Notes: generated by a model not told the origin, from the letters alone. A stretch of DNA of 51,817 bases from Candidatus Poribacteria bacterium (GCA_022826805.1 JAJDUH010000077.1:1-51817), one strand, 5' to 3'; positions 6,071 to 15,809 are shown, counted from the first letter of the stretch. Translations and numbers: made by a program.

Positions 6071-7536
6071 ATCGCGACATCTTTCGAGCGTATGATATCC
6101 GCGGCATTTTCGGTGTTGACTTTGAACCGATTGACTTTTATCGAATCGCCCGCGCCTTCGCGGTTCGCTTTCAACCGAAAACTATCGCCGTGGGATATGA
6201 TGTCCGCAAAAGTTCAGCGCAGTTGTGGCAGAGGGTCGTAGAGGGACTCATAGATTCAGGCGTTGATGTCCTCAATCTGGGTCAAATTTCGACCGATATG
6301 CTCTATTTTGCTGTAGCATACTATCAAACAGACGGAGGTATTATTATCTCTGCATCTCACAATCCGGCAACATACAACGGTATGAAACTCGTCGGTCGAC
6401 AAGCAACGCCAATTTCATCAGATACCGGACTCTTTGATCTTCGCGATATCATTGAAAGTAATGTTTTATTAGATAAACAAAAGGTCTATTGTTGTGGAAA
6501 GCTTCAACCTGTATCGTTTTTGGAAGCATATCTCATGCACCTTCGCTCGTTTATAAATTTGCAGCAGTTATCAAGAAGTCGGATTGTCATTAATGCAAAT
6601 AACGGACTTGCTGGACAGATTGCCGAACGTCTGTTAGCAGAAACACCGACCCAAATCTGTGAGCGGTTATTTACGAAACCCGACGGAACTTTTTCACAAA
6701 TTCCAGCGGAGCGACCCGATCCACTGCGACCAGAAAATCGGAAACTAACGACGAAAGTGGTCAAACAGACAGGAGCAGATTTAGGCGTGGCGTGGGATGC
6801 AGATGCCGATCGGTGCTTTTTCTTTGATGCAGATGGACAATTTGTCGACGGTTGTTATATCACGGCATTGCTTGCCAAAAAAATCCTGCACCAAAAAAGG
6901 GGTGGCGTTGTCATCTTCGACCCGAGAACAGTGTGGGCAGTAGAGAACGCTGTTATCTCTGCCAAGGGAACACCTATACTTAACCGATGTGGACATTCAT
7001 TTATCAAAACCCGTATGCGTGAAACTGGAGCACTTTTTGCTGGGGAGGCAAGCGGCCACTACTATTTCCAAGACAACTTCTGTACCGATAACGGTATGAT
7101 CCCGTTCTTGCTGATCCTTGAATACCTCAGCACACAGACAGCATCCCTCGCCGAGACCGTCAATAGATTCCGATTGACCTATCCAGTCTCCGGTGAGATC
7201 AACTTTTCGTTTGAAAACCGCCGATATATGCGGGATGCTGTGGATACAATTCAGCGGGTAATACGCTGTTGGGGAAACCGCCCTTACATTGAAGCGCCAA
7301 TTGATGGTCTCTCGGTCAGATTTCCGGTAAATCCTGATGCCTTCGTTCCTGAACCTGGCAGTTGGCGGTTCAATCTCCGAGAGTCAAACACCGAGTCGTT
7401 GTTAAGGCTCAATGTCGAAACTGTTGGTGACAAAAACATTCTCATCGAAAAAACAGTGAGAATCAGTAAAACACTTGAAAGTATCGGCGGAAAACGGGAA
7501 ACGAAGTTTCATTGGGAATCTGAGTATAAGTCGTAA
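6067..7536 (+). CDS. Phosphomannomutase/phosphoglucomutase (489 aa)
   Basis: Alpha-D-phosphohexomutase that interconverts sugar 6- and 1-phosphates. It has the catalytic phosphoserine motif SASHNP (Ser97), the magnesium loop DADADR (Asp244, 246, 248), the sugar-binding GEASGHYYF, and a C-terminal phosphate-binding domain. It starts inside the previous gene's stop (ATGA), so the two form an operon: this enzyme would make the sugar 1-phosphate that the nucleotidyltransferase activates. It is slightly longer than the usual 450-460 aa because of a polar C-terminal tail. Mannose versus glucose specificity is not decided. Confidence 0.9.
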   Translation: MNRDIFRAYDIRGIFGVDFEPIDFYRIARAFAVRFQPKTIAVGYDVRKSSAQLWQRVVEGLIDSGVDVLNLGQISTDMLYFAVAYYQTDGGIIISASHNPATYNGMKLVGRQATPISSDTGLFDLRDIIESNVLLDKQKVYCCGKLQPVSFLEAYLMHLRSFINLQQLSRSRIVINANNGLAGQIAERLLAETPTQICERLFTKPDGTFSQIPAERPDPLRPENRKLTTKVVKQTGADLGVAWDADADRCFFFDADGQFVDGCYITALLAKKILHQKRGGVVIFDPRTVWAVENAVISAKGTPILNRCGHSFIKTRMRETGALFAGEASGHYYFQDNFCTDNGMIPFLLILEYLSTQTASLAETVNRFRLTYPVSGEINFSFENRRYMRDAVDTIQRVIRCWGNRPYIEAPIDGLSVRFPVNPDAFVPEPGSWRFNLRESNTESLLRLNVETVGDKNILIEKTVRISKTLESIGGKRETKFHWESEYKS

Positions 7537-7826
7537 TTGAGACATCTGGTATTTGGAATTTCCCTATCTCATAAGGTTTTCCAGGATTTTAAACTATTTC
7601 TCATTTTTTCACCTTATGCACGTTTTCTGCCCCAAAATTGTGTCTTTAAGGTTATAATAGATTGCGCTTATCATCGGGACCGTCCAGGCTTTGCAAGAAA
7701 AATAAAACCAGCCCTATACAGACACAAGACTCCCTGTGAACTGTGTTGCATGATGTAATACATAATACCCGATTAAACATATTCCCAAGTGCAAACACAG
7801 TTGAATCTGTTCGTTAGGAGAACTCC
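7537..7826. other. Intergenic region before the sigma-propeller gene
   Basis: 290 bp of AT-rich sequence. A CATAAGGT (7570-7577) and an ACCTTATG (7611-7618) form an inverted repeat. TATAAT occurs at 7653-7658 but without a well-spaced -35 box. A 73-codon open frame here has no ribosome binding site or protein-like composition. The promoter of the next gene presumably lies here. Confidence 0.4.
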
Positions 7827-10800
7827 ATGGAATATAACCAAGAAGACGATGCCCAATTAATCAATAGAATTTTGTCAGGTGATGACTATGCCTTCAATAT
7901 TTTGGTCCATAAGTATCAGAAGGGTATCCACGCCCTCGTATGGCGAAAGGTCGGCGATTTTCACTACGCTGAAGAGATAACACAAGACACCTTCCTCAAG
8001 GCATACAGCAAACTATCAACACTCAAGGAACCAAGTCAGTTTGCTGGATGGCTGTATGTTATTGCGAATCGACTCTGTATTAATTGGTGCCAGCGGAGCA
8101 AATCAACGATGCAATCACTGGAGAATATACACGTGAAAGACATAGTTCATTCTTCTTACGAGCACTACATCTCGGAGCAACGAGAAGCAAAAGCAACTGA
8201 GCATCGTTATGATCTGGTGAAAAAACTTCTGTCAAACTTACCAGAAAGTGAACGCACCGTCATTACCCTCTACTACCTCGGTGAAATGACGACCAAAGAG
8301 ATAAGTAAATTCTTAGGTGTGTCAGTTCACACAATTACCAGTCGACTCCAGCGAGCACGAAGACGTCTACAAGATAATCAAGAACTCCTCATTCAAGAGG
8401 TTCTCGGTGGTATACAGATACCAGCGCGCTTAAGTCAGAACATCATGCGACAAGTTGCTGACATAAAACCGATACCATCTCCGGTTGGGAAGCCATTCCT
8501 CCCGTGGGTGGCTTTCGGGACGGCTGTAGTTGTAACGTTACTATTAATGCTTGGTATGAGTAATCAATATCTTGTCCGTTTTCAAAAGCCGTATAGTTTT
8601 GAAGCGCGCTCTGAACCCACCGTTGAAATTATTGATGCTCCTGTTACCCTTAATATTGAATCCAAACCAGCTGTCCGAAATCAGGCTGGCAGCGCTGCTA
8701 TCCCCAGCGAAAATAGGGGTGTGGGGCTACAGACTTCTGAGAATATCTTAGCACCCAATACACAGCAGAATCCCTTCAGACCCTCTACCTCTCAATGGAC
8801 TCAGGCAAGTGGACCTCAAGGGAGTGACATTTCTGAGATCTTTGTTACATCTCAGGGGCATCTTTACACTGCTACAACAACGGGTATCTATAATCTGACA
8901 GCAGATGCAACCGCATGGACGCTCATCAATGCAAGTGTGCCGACAGGGAATTTTCCTATGCCGATGGCAGAGCACAATGATACCCTCTATATTGTTTCTA
9001 ATCATAAAGTGTTTGCTTCAACTGATAACGGAGAAACATGGAATACTCTGGGTTCACGCCCAAAAGGAGACGCTGTTGGACTCATCATCACCGATGGAGC
9101 GTATGATATCAATTCGCGGTTGGGTATTACGATGTATTTGGCACTTGAAAATAAAGGTGTTTTCCGCTCTACGGATGCTGGCGGGCAGTGGGATCCTCTT
9201 AAGGATGGATTAATAGGCAAAAGAGTTTACGCAATTGATGCAATTGGAAGCACAGTGTTTGTTGGTACAAATGAAGGATTGTATCGTCTCAATTCAGATG
9301 TATGGAAGCAATTACCGGTGGACGCATCCAACGCTGTTCACGCCTTGGCAGTCATGAAAAACAACCTCTATGTTGCAACGGGCCCCGATTCTTTCCTATT
9401 AAGGTCGGCCAAAAGATATGAAAGGTACTTTACGCGGTTAGTAACCAAAGACACAGCCACCCCATGGAAGAGTTTCCAATCAACTGACTTAGGGATGTCA
9501 TGGACTGAGATAACACCTAAAAACAAACCCTCTGTTGGAATGGCATCACATAATATCAAAATCTTGGTTGCAGGCAAGACCCTTTTGGCTTTAGATGGTA
9601 TCCGTGGTTTCCGTTCAAACGATGCCGGACAAACATGGACAGACCTTGAGTTCAACATAGATTCAGTAAAGCAGAATATCTTCACAACTATAGCGATTGA
9701 TGATAATATTTTTTGTATAGCCGGGGGATTCGGTGTTTATCGAACAATTGATGGTGGAGACTCATGGCATCCGTTTATGGAGGGAGTAATAGGGACAAAG
9801 GTAAGGAGTTTAACAACGTTCAACAACAGGCTCTATGCACATACCGGTAGTGACGTTGTCCAATCAATCGACGGTGGTGAATCATGGAAAAGCGTTCACC
9901 TTTACGCTAAGGAAGACCTACCTAAGTCGATTGGACGGGAGCAACCTCGTGTCAATTTCTATTTTCATTCAAAGTTAGCGGTTGCAGATAGAGGGCTTTA
10001 TGGAATTGTCCCTGACGGAGGCAAACTGCATATTTTTTCTTTATCTATGGACGATAATACACTTATACCGGTTCAAGGGTTACCTGCTTTTGATGGAGAA
10101 ATGCTGTCTACTCGTTTGTGGACAGCTATCGCAAAAGCAGAACGGCTTGACATACCTGATAACATAGAGGGAAGCGCGAAATTGATGAAAGCGTTGCGAA
10201 GTATCGCAACCTTCGTAGTAGCCGGTGGGTTTGCGGTCAATGATGAAACATTCTACGTCGAGTATCAGCGGCAGCTTTTCAAATGGAAACTTGGTGATCC
10301 AAAATGGACAAACACGGGATTAATCGACCTCGGTGAACAACCGATAGAGGATTTGAGCCAAGGGTTCAGGTTAGCCGCTTCAGGAGAAATCGTCTATGTC
10401 GGGAAGCGAGCTGGACAACTATTTCAATCGTTTGACGGCGGAAACAGCTGGAGAGATGTTACATCAAATCTTCCACTTCGCTTTGCCCGTTTCAACGAGA
10501 TCATATTTGTCGGTGCAACAGTTTATGTCGCTACCAATACAGGAGTTCTAGCTTCACAGAGCGGCGAGCATTGGCGCGTACTCACTGATGGAATAGGAAC
10601 GCGCGTCGTTATAGACAGATTCGCCGTAGATCACACCACTATTTATGGTGCTGGAAATACGGGACTCTATCGCTTGGATGCTCGTGGACACTGGGAGCAA
10701 ATTTCTCCAAATGTTCCAGATAAAGTTATATCTCTCGTTGTCAACAATGACAGGCTTTATATTGCTACACAACACCGCGGGATGTTCCACATCTCGCTTA

Positions 10801-10835
10801 GAAAGGAATCTTACAACGCGTTATCGCAAAAATAG
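7827..10835 (+). CDS. Sigma-70 family (ECF-like) factor fused to a membrane helix and exported Asp-box propeller (1002 aa)
   Basis: Residues about 10-90 are sigma region 2 (DDYAFNILVHKYQ, EEITQDTFLKAY, FAGWLYVIANRL) and about 130-190 are region 4, a helix-turn-helix (ERTVITLYYLGEMTTKEIS, SVHTITSRLQRARRRL). A hydrophobic helix follows at about 226-248. The remaining roughly 700 residues hold at least seven Asp-box/BNR motifs of the SxDxGxxW type (STDNGETW, SNDAGQTW, TIDGGDSW, SIDGGESW, SFDGGNSW), as in YCF48-like propellers. The order implies a cytoplasmic transcription factor tethered to the membrane with a sensor outside. AGGAG precedes ATG. There is no anti-sigma gene next to it, so the fused part may regulate in cis. 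Sialidase activity is unlikely: no catalytic Arg triad is evident. Confidence 0.85.
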   Translation: MEYNQEDDAQLINRILSGDDYAFNILVHKYQKGIHALVWRKVGDFHYAEEITQDTFLKAYSKLSTLKEPSQFAGWLYVIANRLCINWCQRSKSTMQSLENIHVKDIVHSSYEHYISEQREAKATEHRYDLVKKLLSNLPESERTVITLYYLGEMTTKEISKFLGVSVHTITSRLQRARRRLQDNQELLIQEVLGGIQIPARLSQNIMRQVADIKPIPSPVGKPFLPWVAFGTAVVVTLLLMLGMSNQYLVRFQKPYSFEARSEPTVEIIDAPVTLNIESKPAVRNQAGSAAIPSENRGVGLQTSENILAPNTQQNPFRPSTSQWTQASGPQGSDISEIFVTSQGHLYTATTTGIYNLTADATAWTLINASVPTGNFPMPMAEHNDTLYIVSNHKVFASTDNGETWNTLGSRPKGDAVGLIITDGAYDINSRLGITMYLALENKGVFRSTDAGGQWDPLKDGLIGKRVYAIDAIGSTVFVGTNEGLYRLNSDVWKQLPVDASNAVHALAVMKNNLYVATGPDSFLLRSAKRYERYFTRLVTKDTATPWKSFQSTDLGMSWTEITPKNKPSVGMASHNIKILVAGKTLLALDGIRGFRSNDAGQTWTDLEFNIDSVKQNIFTTIAIDDNIFCIAGGFGVYRTIDGGDSWHPFMEGVIGTKVRSLTTFNNRLYAHTGSDVVQSIDGGESWKSVHLYAKEDLPKSIGREQPRVNFYFHSKLAVADRGLYGIVPDGGKLHIFSLSMDDNTLIPVQGLPAFDGEMLSTRLWTAIAKAERLDIPDNIEGSAKLMKALRSIATFVVAGGFAVNDETFYVEYQRQLFKWKLGDPKWTNTGLIDLGEQPIEDLSQGFRLAASGEIVYVGKRAGQLFQSFDGGNSWRDVTSNLPLRFARFNEIIFVGATVYVATNTGVLASQSGEHWRVLTDGIGTRVVIDRFAVDHTTIYGAGNTGLYRLDARGHWEQISPNVPDKVISLVVNNDRLYIATQHRGMFHISLRKESYNALSQK

Positions 10836-10970
10836 AACCTTGCGTGGATTCTTCTGCTTTTCGTTGGCGAAGTAGCGGAGACCCCTGCAGGTGAACCTGA
10901 AAACTTTGCTAAAGATTTTCAGCAAATAGCGCGACCTTCATCAGTCAAATGGGTGGCGTTCTTCTCTTTT

Positions 10971-12839
10971 TTACCGGTGAAACCTACGTTCCAATTCATC
11001 GCGTCCCATTTCAACGATGATAGGTCGTGAGTGCGGGCAATTGAACGGGAGTTTCGCCTCGGATAACTCCTTGAGGAGATTTATCATCTCTTTGGTATCC
11101 AAAGAATCCCCTGCTTTAACAGCCGATTTGCATGCGAGGGTTATCAGAGCGTTGTCAATCACTTCTGGGATTTGCACTTCGGTATGTGGTTCTGTTGGGA
11201 GTTTATCGAGCAGATCCGTGACCGTCTGCGCTGCGCTGCGTGTGGGTAGGGGGGACGGAATCGCTCGAATCAGGATAGTATTCCCACCGAATTCCTCCAA
11301 ATCAAAACCGAGTTTCTCGAAGATGTCCCCGTGAATTTTGAGGGTGCCAAGCTGCTGCGGGGTCGCCTCTAAAGTTACTGGCAGTAGCAACCCTTGCACA
11401 GGAATACCATCGGTTTCCATCTGGTTGACAAATCTTTCGTAGAGCACACGCTCAGCGGCGACGTGTTGGTCGATAAAGAAGATTTTATCTTTCGCCTCCA
11501 CGACGATGTAGGTTTTAAAAAGAGTCGTCTTCAGTTGGACGTCTTCAAAATCGAGTAGACTGAGATTCACTTCTTCAGGACTCTGCTGTGGTGGCTGCAC
11601 AACAACCCCTTTTGACGGGACAGCGGTTTGCGGTTCCGGCATATCAGGGATTTCGGCTGCTACGCTGCTGTCTTCTGCTTGATGTGGAGAGACAGATGGT
11701 GTTTGGGTTCGCTGTGTTTGTGGAATAGGCGTTGTGCGTTGTGATACGTGGCGCGATGTAGAAGTCGGTTGTGATAGTCTGGTGTCACGGCTTTCAACGT
11801 TTTCCTCGGATTGCGACGGTTCAACACGCGTTTCGATTTTAGGAATATATTTCGCTTTGTGAATGGCGTTGCGGAGCATCCGAACGATACCGCTGTAAAT
11901 TGTGCGTTCGTTCCGAAAGCGTACCTCTATTTTAGCGGGATGTACGTTGACATCCACCAGCTCGGGTTCAAGCGTTAGGAAAAGCAGGGCAACAGGCTGC
12001 CGGTCCTTGGCAACCATCGAGTTGAAAGCCTCTGTGAGTGCTGCGCTTATGATGTGGCTGCGGATGGGTCGTTGATTGAGAAAGAAAAGTTGATACGCTC
12101 GGTTCGCTTTTGTAAATTCGGGTTTACCGAGTAGACCGTACATCTTCAAATCAGGCAATTCCTCTCTAAACTCGATGAGATTCTCAGCGAACTCTTTGCC
12201 GTATAGGAGACGGACTCGCTCCAGATGTGAATCACACGCCCGGACATCGAGAATGGATCTGCTGTTGTGAGTCAGTGAAAACTGGATATTCGGATACGCC
12301 AGAGCTGTCCATGTTACCTGATTCGTAACGTGGTTCATCTCTGTAGTGTCGGTTTTCAGAAACTTCAGGCGTGCCGGCACATTGTAAAAAAGATTGTTAA
12401 CCGACATGTGCGTACCAGGAGAGCATCCACTTTCTTGCACGGATCGGACGCCCCCACCGTCAGCGTTCACCTTCGTTCCTATAAGCGCATCGGTCGTCCG
12501 AGTAAGGATTTCAAATTGCGAAACCGAAGCAATGCTTGCTAACGCTTCACCCCGAAATCCAAACGTTTGAATCTGCTCAAGATCTTCAATACCATTCACT
12601 TTGCTCGTCGCGTGGCGTTCTAAAGCAAGAAGCGCGTCCTCGCGTGCCATACCCGTCCCGTTGTCGGAAACGTGGATGAGACGTTTCCCACCCGCACGAA
12701 CTTCGACGCGAATCGAGGTGCTTTCGGCGTCTACGGCGTTTTCAATAAGTTCTTTGACGACTGAGGCAGGACGTTCAACAACTTCGCCTGCGGCGATTTT
12801 ATTCGCAACATCTGCAGAAAGTATTTTGATTTTTGGCAT
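10971..12839 (-). CDS. mutL: DNA mismatch repair protein MutL (622 aa)
   Basis: Mismatch repair ATPase/endonuclease acting after MutS. The N-terminal GHKL ATPase has ELIENAVDA, DNGTGM and TFGFRGEALASI. A Pro/Ser/Thr-rich linker leads to a C-terminal dimerisation domain with DQHVAAERVLYE (about residue 457), ACKSAVKAGD and CPHSRPI near the end. These fit the metal-dependent endonuclease motifs of B. subtilis-type MutL, with Val for Ala in DQHA. The start at 12839 gives the standard MPKIKILS opening. An upstream in-frame reading to 12938 would translate low-complexity QPITHN repeats from an intergenic repeat, so it is rejected. No Shine-Dalgarno is visible because the repeat runs close to the start. 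mutS is not in the window. Confidence 0.95.
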   Translation of the reverse strand: MPKIKILSADVANKIAAGEVVERPASVVKELIENAVDAESTSIRVEVRAGGKRLIHVSDNGTGMAREDALLALERHATSKVNGIEDLEQIQTFGFRGEALASIASVSQFEILTRTTDALIGTKVNADGGGVRSVQESGCSPGTHMSVNNLFYNVPARLKFLKTDTTEMNHVTNQVTWTALAYPNIQFSLTHNSRSILDVRACDSHLERVRLLYGKEFAENLIEFREELPDLKMYGLLGKPEFTKANRAYQLFFLNQRPIRSHIISAALTEAFNSMVAKDRQPVALLFLTLEPELVDVNVHPAKIEVRFRNERTIYSGIVRMLRNAIHKAKYIPKIETRVEPSQSEENVESRDTRLSQPTSTSRHVSQRTTPIPQTQRTQTPSVSPHQAEDSSVAAEIPDMPEPQTAVPSKGVVVQPPQQSPEEVNLSLLDFEDVQLKTTLFKTYIVVEAKDKIFFIDQHVAAERVLYERFVNQMETDGIPVQGLLLPVTLEATPQQLGTLKIHGDIFEKLGFDLEEFGGNTILIRAIPSPLPTRSAAQTVTDLLDKLPTEPHTEVQIPEVIDNALITLACKSAVKAGDSLDTKEMINLLKELSEAKLPFNCPHSRPIIVEMGRDELERRFHR

Positions 12840-12845
12840 ATTTTT

Positions 12846-12941
12846 ATGGTTATGGGTTATGGGTTGTGAGTTGTGGGTTATCGGTTGATGGGTACTGTGG
12901 CACTTACGTTTGACCGACAACTGACAACTGACGACCATCTT
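12846..12941. repeat. GTTRTCR/GTTATGG heptamer-type repeat between the ABC gene and mutL
   Basis: Tandem degenerate 7-mers (GGTTATG, GGTTGTG, GGTTATC) are followed by inverted CAACTGA units. The array reaches into the 3' end of the ABC gene, where it encodes the final RQLSVVGQT tail, and almost touches the mutL start. It resembles the heptameric short tandem repeats known from filamentous cyanobacteria. Confidence 0.6.
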
Positions 12942-15015
12942 GATACAAGTAACAATGACACGAATGCGTTTGTGTGAAATCTGTCTGGTCTGGATATGTG
13001 TCTTTACATATAGGCATCACTTCTGGGCAACGTGGATGAAAATGACAGCCGCGTGGACGGTTGATAGGCGAAGGCACATCACCTTCCAATCGGATCTTCT
13101 CGACGCCGGTCTGTGCATCCATCTTCGGAACAGCAGAAAGAAGTGCCCGCGTATACGGATGCTTGGGCGCATCGAAGATTTCCTCTGTGGTCCCACGTTC
13201 AACAATTCTGCCGAGGTACATCACTGCTACCTCATCCGCAAAGTACTCAACGACGGAGAGGTTGTGTGTGATAAACAGATAAGTGAGATTAAAATCTGTT
13301 TGTAGCGATTTTAGCAAATTCAATATCTGTGCCTGTACAGACACATCGAGTGCACTGGTAGCCTCGTCACAAACGATGAACTCCGGGTCGATAGCGAGGC
13401 AACGCGCGATACCGATGCGCTGTCTTTGCCCACCAGAGAATTCGTGCGGATAGCGCGTTACCATATCGGGCGATAAACCTACACGACGCATCAATTCTGC
13501 GACCCGTGTGTGGCGTTCGTCGGTCGAACCACCGATGTTGTGTGCTTGCATTCCCTCTTGAATAATAGCCCCTACGGTCATCCGTGGGTTAAGGGACGCG
13601 TATGGATCTTGAAAGATAATTTGCATCCGTTGCCGGTACGGGTGCAACGCTTCTCGGCTCGCCCCTGCGATATGCGTCCCGTCATAAATGAGATCGCCTT
13701 TGACAGGCACACCCAATCGAAGGACGGCTTTTCCGAGCGACGTTTTGCCCGATCCAGATTCACCGACGAGCGCGAGCGTTTTACCGCGTGGAATATCGAG
13801 CGTGACATCATCGACAGCGTAAACGTAGCCGACTGTTCGTTTCAAAATTCCCTTCTGGATCGGATAGTGAACACAAAAGTTTTTCACTTGTAGTTGCGGA
13901 TGCGTTTCTGTCGATTGTGCCGCAGCCCCTCTATTTTCTCTATTCGCCTCTATTTTAAGTTCGAGTTTTGTTGCCTCAGGCACCGTCGCCTGCTTTTGTA
14001 GAGCAAGTTTTCGGTTTGCAAGCTGCACCGAAAAGGGCGGTTCAGGGTTATAAAGGTGACAGGCGACGTTGTGTTCATTTCCGTTGACAGTCTGCAACGT
14101 TGGAAGGATGTTTTCGCATCCATCCATGACTTTCGGACACCGCTCAGCGAATCGACAGCCGTCGTTATACTCGGTGGCTTTTGGGACTCTGCCCGTAATT
14201 GTATGCAACTGCATCCCACGTTTATCGCGTGCCGGTGTTGATTCCAAGAGTTTCACTGTATACGGATGCTGTGGGGTCTTGTAGAGTTGTTCCCATGTCC
14301 CCATCTCAGCGATTTTCCCGGCATACATGACGGCAACCCGGTCAGCGATGTTCGCAACAACTCCGAGATCGTGCGTAATTAACAACACCGCCATCTGCAA
14401 CTCCTGTTGGAGGCGTTCGATGAGTTCGAGGATCTGTGCTTGGATAGTAACATCAAGTGCTGTCGTCGGTTCGTCCGCAATAAGCAGCCCTGGATGACAG
14501 GAGAGTGCCATGGCGATCATGACACGCTGTTTCATCCCACCCGACATCTGGTGCGGGTATTCATCGTAGCGGGCAGTAGGTTCGGGAATACCGACGAGAT
14601 CAAGCATCTCAATCGCCGCATGCCTCGCGGCAGTCCCGCGAAGGTTTTGATGCTGTCGGATCGCTTCTGAAATCTGGTTGCCGATCGTGAAAACCGGATT
14701 GAGACTGGTCATCGGCTCTTGGAATATCATGGCGATGTCGTTGCCCTGAATCTTCCGTCTCTCGATTTCAGAGAGCCGTGTCATGTCTTGTCCTTTGTAA
14801 TAGATGGCACCGTCTGCGATGAACCCAGCAGGTTTCGCAACGAGTTGGATGATGGAGAGGGCAGTAACGCTTTTACCGCAGCCCGACTCACCAACGAGGG
14901 CGAAAATCTCATTCGGTTTGATGTCAAAAGAAATACCATCGACCGCACGCGCAACCCCTTCCGGGGTGCGAAAATAAGTTTTCAGATTCTGGACGCTGAG
15001 CAATGTGTCATTCAT
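12904..15015 (-). CDS. Fused dipeptide/oligopeptide ABC transporter ATPase, DppD-DppF type (703 aa)
   Basis: Two ABC ATPase domains in one chain that would energise a peptide or nickel importer. Domain 1 has GESGCGKS, MSGGMKQR and LLIADEPTTALD; domain 2 has GESGSGKT, FSGGQRQR and FIVCDEATSALD. Each domain ends with the Cys-rich C-terminal extension typical of the OppD/OppF group (GCRFAERCP and GCHFHPRCPEVMPICK). The roughly 350-residue halves match separate DppD and DppF proteins. No permease or binding-protein genes are adjacent, so the partners are encoded elsewhere. The last 9 residues come from an intergenic heptamer repeat and are probably not functional. The upstream region is shared with a divergent PIN gene. 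Confidence 0.93.
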   Translation of the reverse strand: MNDTLLSVQNLKTYFRTPEGVARAVDGISFDIKPNEIFALVGESGCGKSVTALSIIQLVAKPAGFIADGAIYYKGQDMTRLSEIERRKIQGNDIAMIFQEPMTSLNPVFTIGNQISEAIRQHQNLRGTAARHAAIEMLDLVGIPEPTARYDEYPHQMSGGMKQRVMIAMALSCHPGLLIADEPTTALDVTIQAQILELIERLQQELQMAVLLITHDLGVVANIADRVAVMYAGKIAEMGTWEQLYKTPQHPYTVKLLESTPARDKRGMQLHTITGRVPKATEYNDGCRFAERCPKVMDGCENILPTLQTVNGNEHNVACHLYNPEPPFSVQLANRKLALQKQATVPEATKLELKIEANRENRGAAAQSTETHPQLQVKNFCVHYPIQKGILKRTVGYVYAVDDVTLDIPRGKTLALVGESGSGKTSLGKAVLRLGVPVKGDLIYDGTHIAGASREALHPYRQRMQIIFQDPYASLNPRMTVGAIIQEGMQAHNIGGSTDERHTRVAELMRRVGLSPDMVTRYPHEFSGGQRQRIGIARCLAIDPEFIVCDEATSALDVSVQAQILNLLKSLQTDFNLTYLFITHNLSVVEYFADEVAVMYLGRIVERGTTEEIFDAPKHPYTRALLSAVPKMDAQTGVEKIRLEGDVPSPINRPRGCHFHPRCPEVMPICKDTYPDQTDFTQTHSCHCYLYQDGRQLSVVGQT

Positions 15016-15069
15016 AGGATTACTTTAGCATAAAAACTCCTGAGAGTCAAGGGCAATTTTTGAAATAAA

Positions 15070-15098
15070 TTGACATCGAAATAAATTTGTCGTATAAT
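15070..15098 (+). promoter_or_regulatory. Consensus sigma-70-type promoter for the PIN cassette
   Basis: TTGACA (15070-15075), a 17-bp spacer and TATAAT (15093-15098): a perfect match in both boxes. Transcription would begin near 15105 and enter the PIN gene at 15164. Confidence 0.8.
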
Positions 15099-15163
15099 GA
15101 AATAAGGGCGCAGGTTTCCATGATTCGCTCTCCTGCGGAGTTTATTAAATTAGGACAAAACAC

Positions 15164-15610
15164 GTGCAAATCTATCTTGACACTTGTTGCTTAAGCCGTT
15201 TCTTTAATGATCAGACTCAAACAAGGATTCGTAGCGAAACAGAAGCCTTTGCGGAAATTATCTCAGGTTTCATCTTGATGGACTGGAAATGGATAGCCAG
15301 TGAAGTTCTGATATATGAAGTCAACCAAAATAAGGATTCAGACCAACGCGCATACATAAAAAATTTGCTAACGTACGCACATAAAATTGTCCCCGTGGTC
15401 CCGGAAAGATTAAGGGGAAAGCAGATTGCATTGTTAGGTTTTCAGCGTAGAGATGCCTTACATATTGCTTGTGCTGAAAGTGGAGAGTCGGATGTTCTTC
15501 TCACAACGGATGATCGGATGCTTAAAAGAGCAGAACGTTTCCATTCACAACTCCGTATTCGCGTTGAAAACCCGCATAGGTGGCTATTGGAGGTAACCGA
15601 AAATGAATAG
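15164..15610 (+). CDS. PIN-domain ribonuclease, probable toxin (148 aa)
   Basis: Small PIN nuclease of the VapC-like group. Acidic residues expected to bind Mg or Mn are present: Asp6 in YLDTCCLSR, Glu47/Glu52 in SEVLIYEV, Asp97 in RRDALHIACAE, and Asp116/117 in TTDDRM. Translation starts at GTG with AGGA about 9 nt upstream. It sits under a perfect promoter, and its end overlaps the start of a small acidic protein, as in toxin-antitoxin pairs. No classic upstream antitoxin is visible; a 24-codon frame at 15120-15194 overlaps the start in another frame. Target RNA unknown. Confidence 0.75.
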   Translation: MQIYLDTCCLSRFFNDQTQTRIRSETEAFAEIISGFILMDWKWIASEVLIYEVNQNKDSDQRAYIKNLLTYAHKIVPVVPERLRGKQIALLGFQRRDALHIACAESGESDVLLTTDDRMLKRAERFHSQLRIRVENPHRWLLEVTENE

Positions 15611-15809
15611 TCTTAATCGGAAACTGAATGAACTTCGTCGGCGTAACCCTGAGCTCGGTGCACTTTTGGATGAACTTCTGAGTTACAAAGATGGTCAGGG
15701 CGATTACACAATTGACCGGTATAAACTCCCCGATCCTGATATTGATACAATTGTGAAGGAGATCCAACAAGCACGCAAGGCAGCAGACGAAGAGGACGAT
15801 TTCACATAG
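15603..15809 (+). CDS. Small acidic protein, candidate partner of the PIN toxin (68 aa)
   Basis: It overlaps the PIN gene by 8 nt and has GGAGG about 8 nt upstream, so it is translationally coupled. The protein is helical and charged (LNRKLNELRRRN at the start, QQARKAADEEDDFT at the end) and matches no family I recognise. Size, acidity and coupling suggest an antitoxin encoded after its toxin, but this is by position only. Confidence 0.55.
   Translation: MNSLNRKLNELRRRNPELGALLDELLSYKDGQGDYTIDRYKLPDPDIDTIVKEIQQARKAADEEDDFT

Noticed and set aside
7537..7758. 73-codon open frame after the phosphohexomutase
   Set aside because: No ribosome binding site, no protein-like composition and no family; treated as intergenic.
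8800..10835. Sigma-propeller C-terminus as sialidase
   Set aside because: Asp-box motifs alone are structural; no catalytic Arg triad or Tyr/Glu pair was found.
15120..15194. 24-codon frame (MIRSPAEFIKLGQ...) as the PIN antitoxin
   Set aside because: It overlaps the toxin start in another frame, has a weak ribosome binding site, and is too short for an antitoxin; it may be a remnant.
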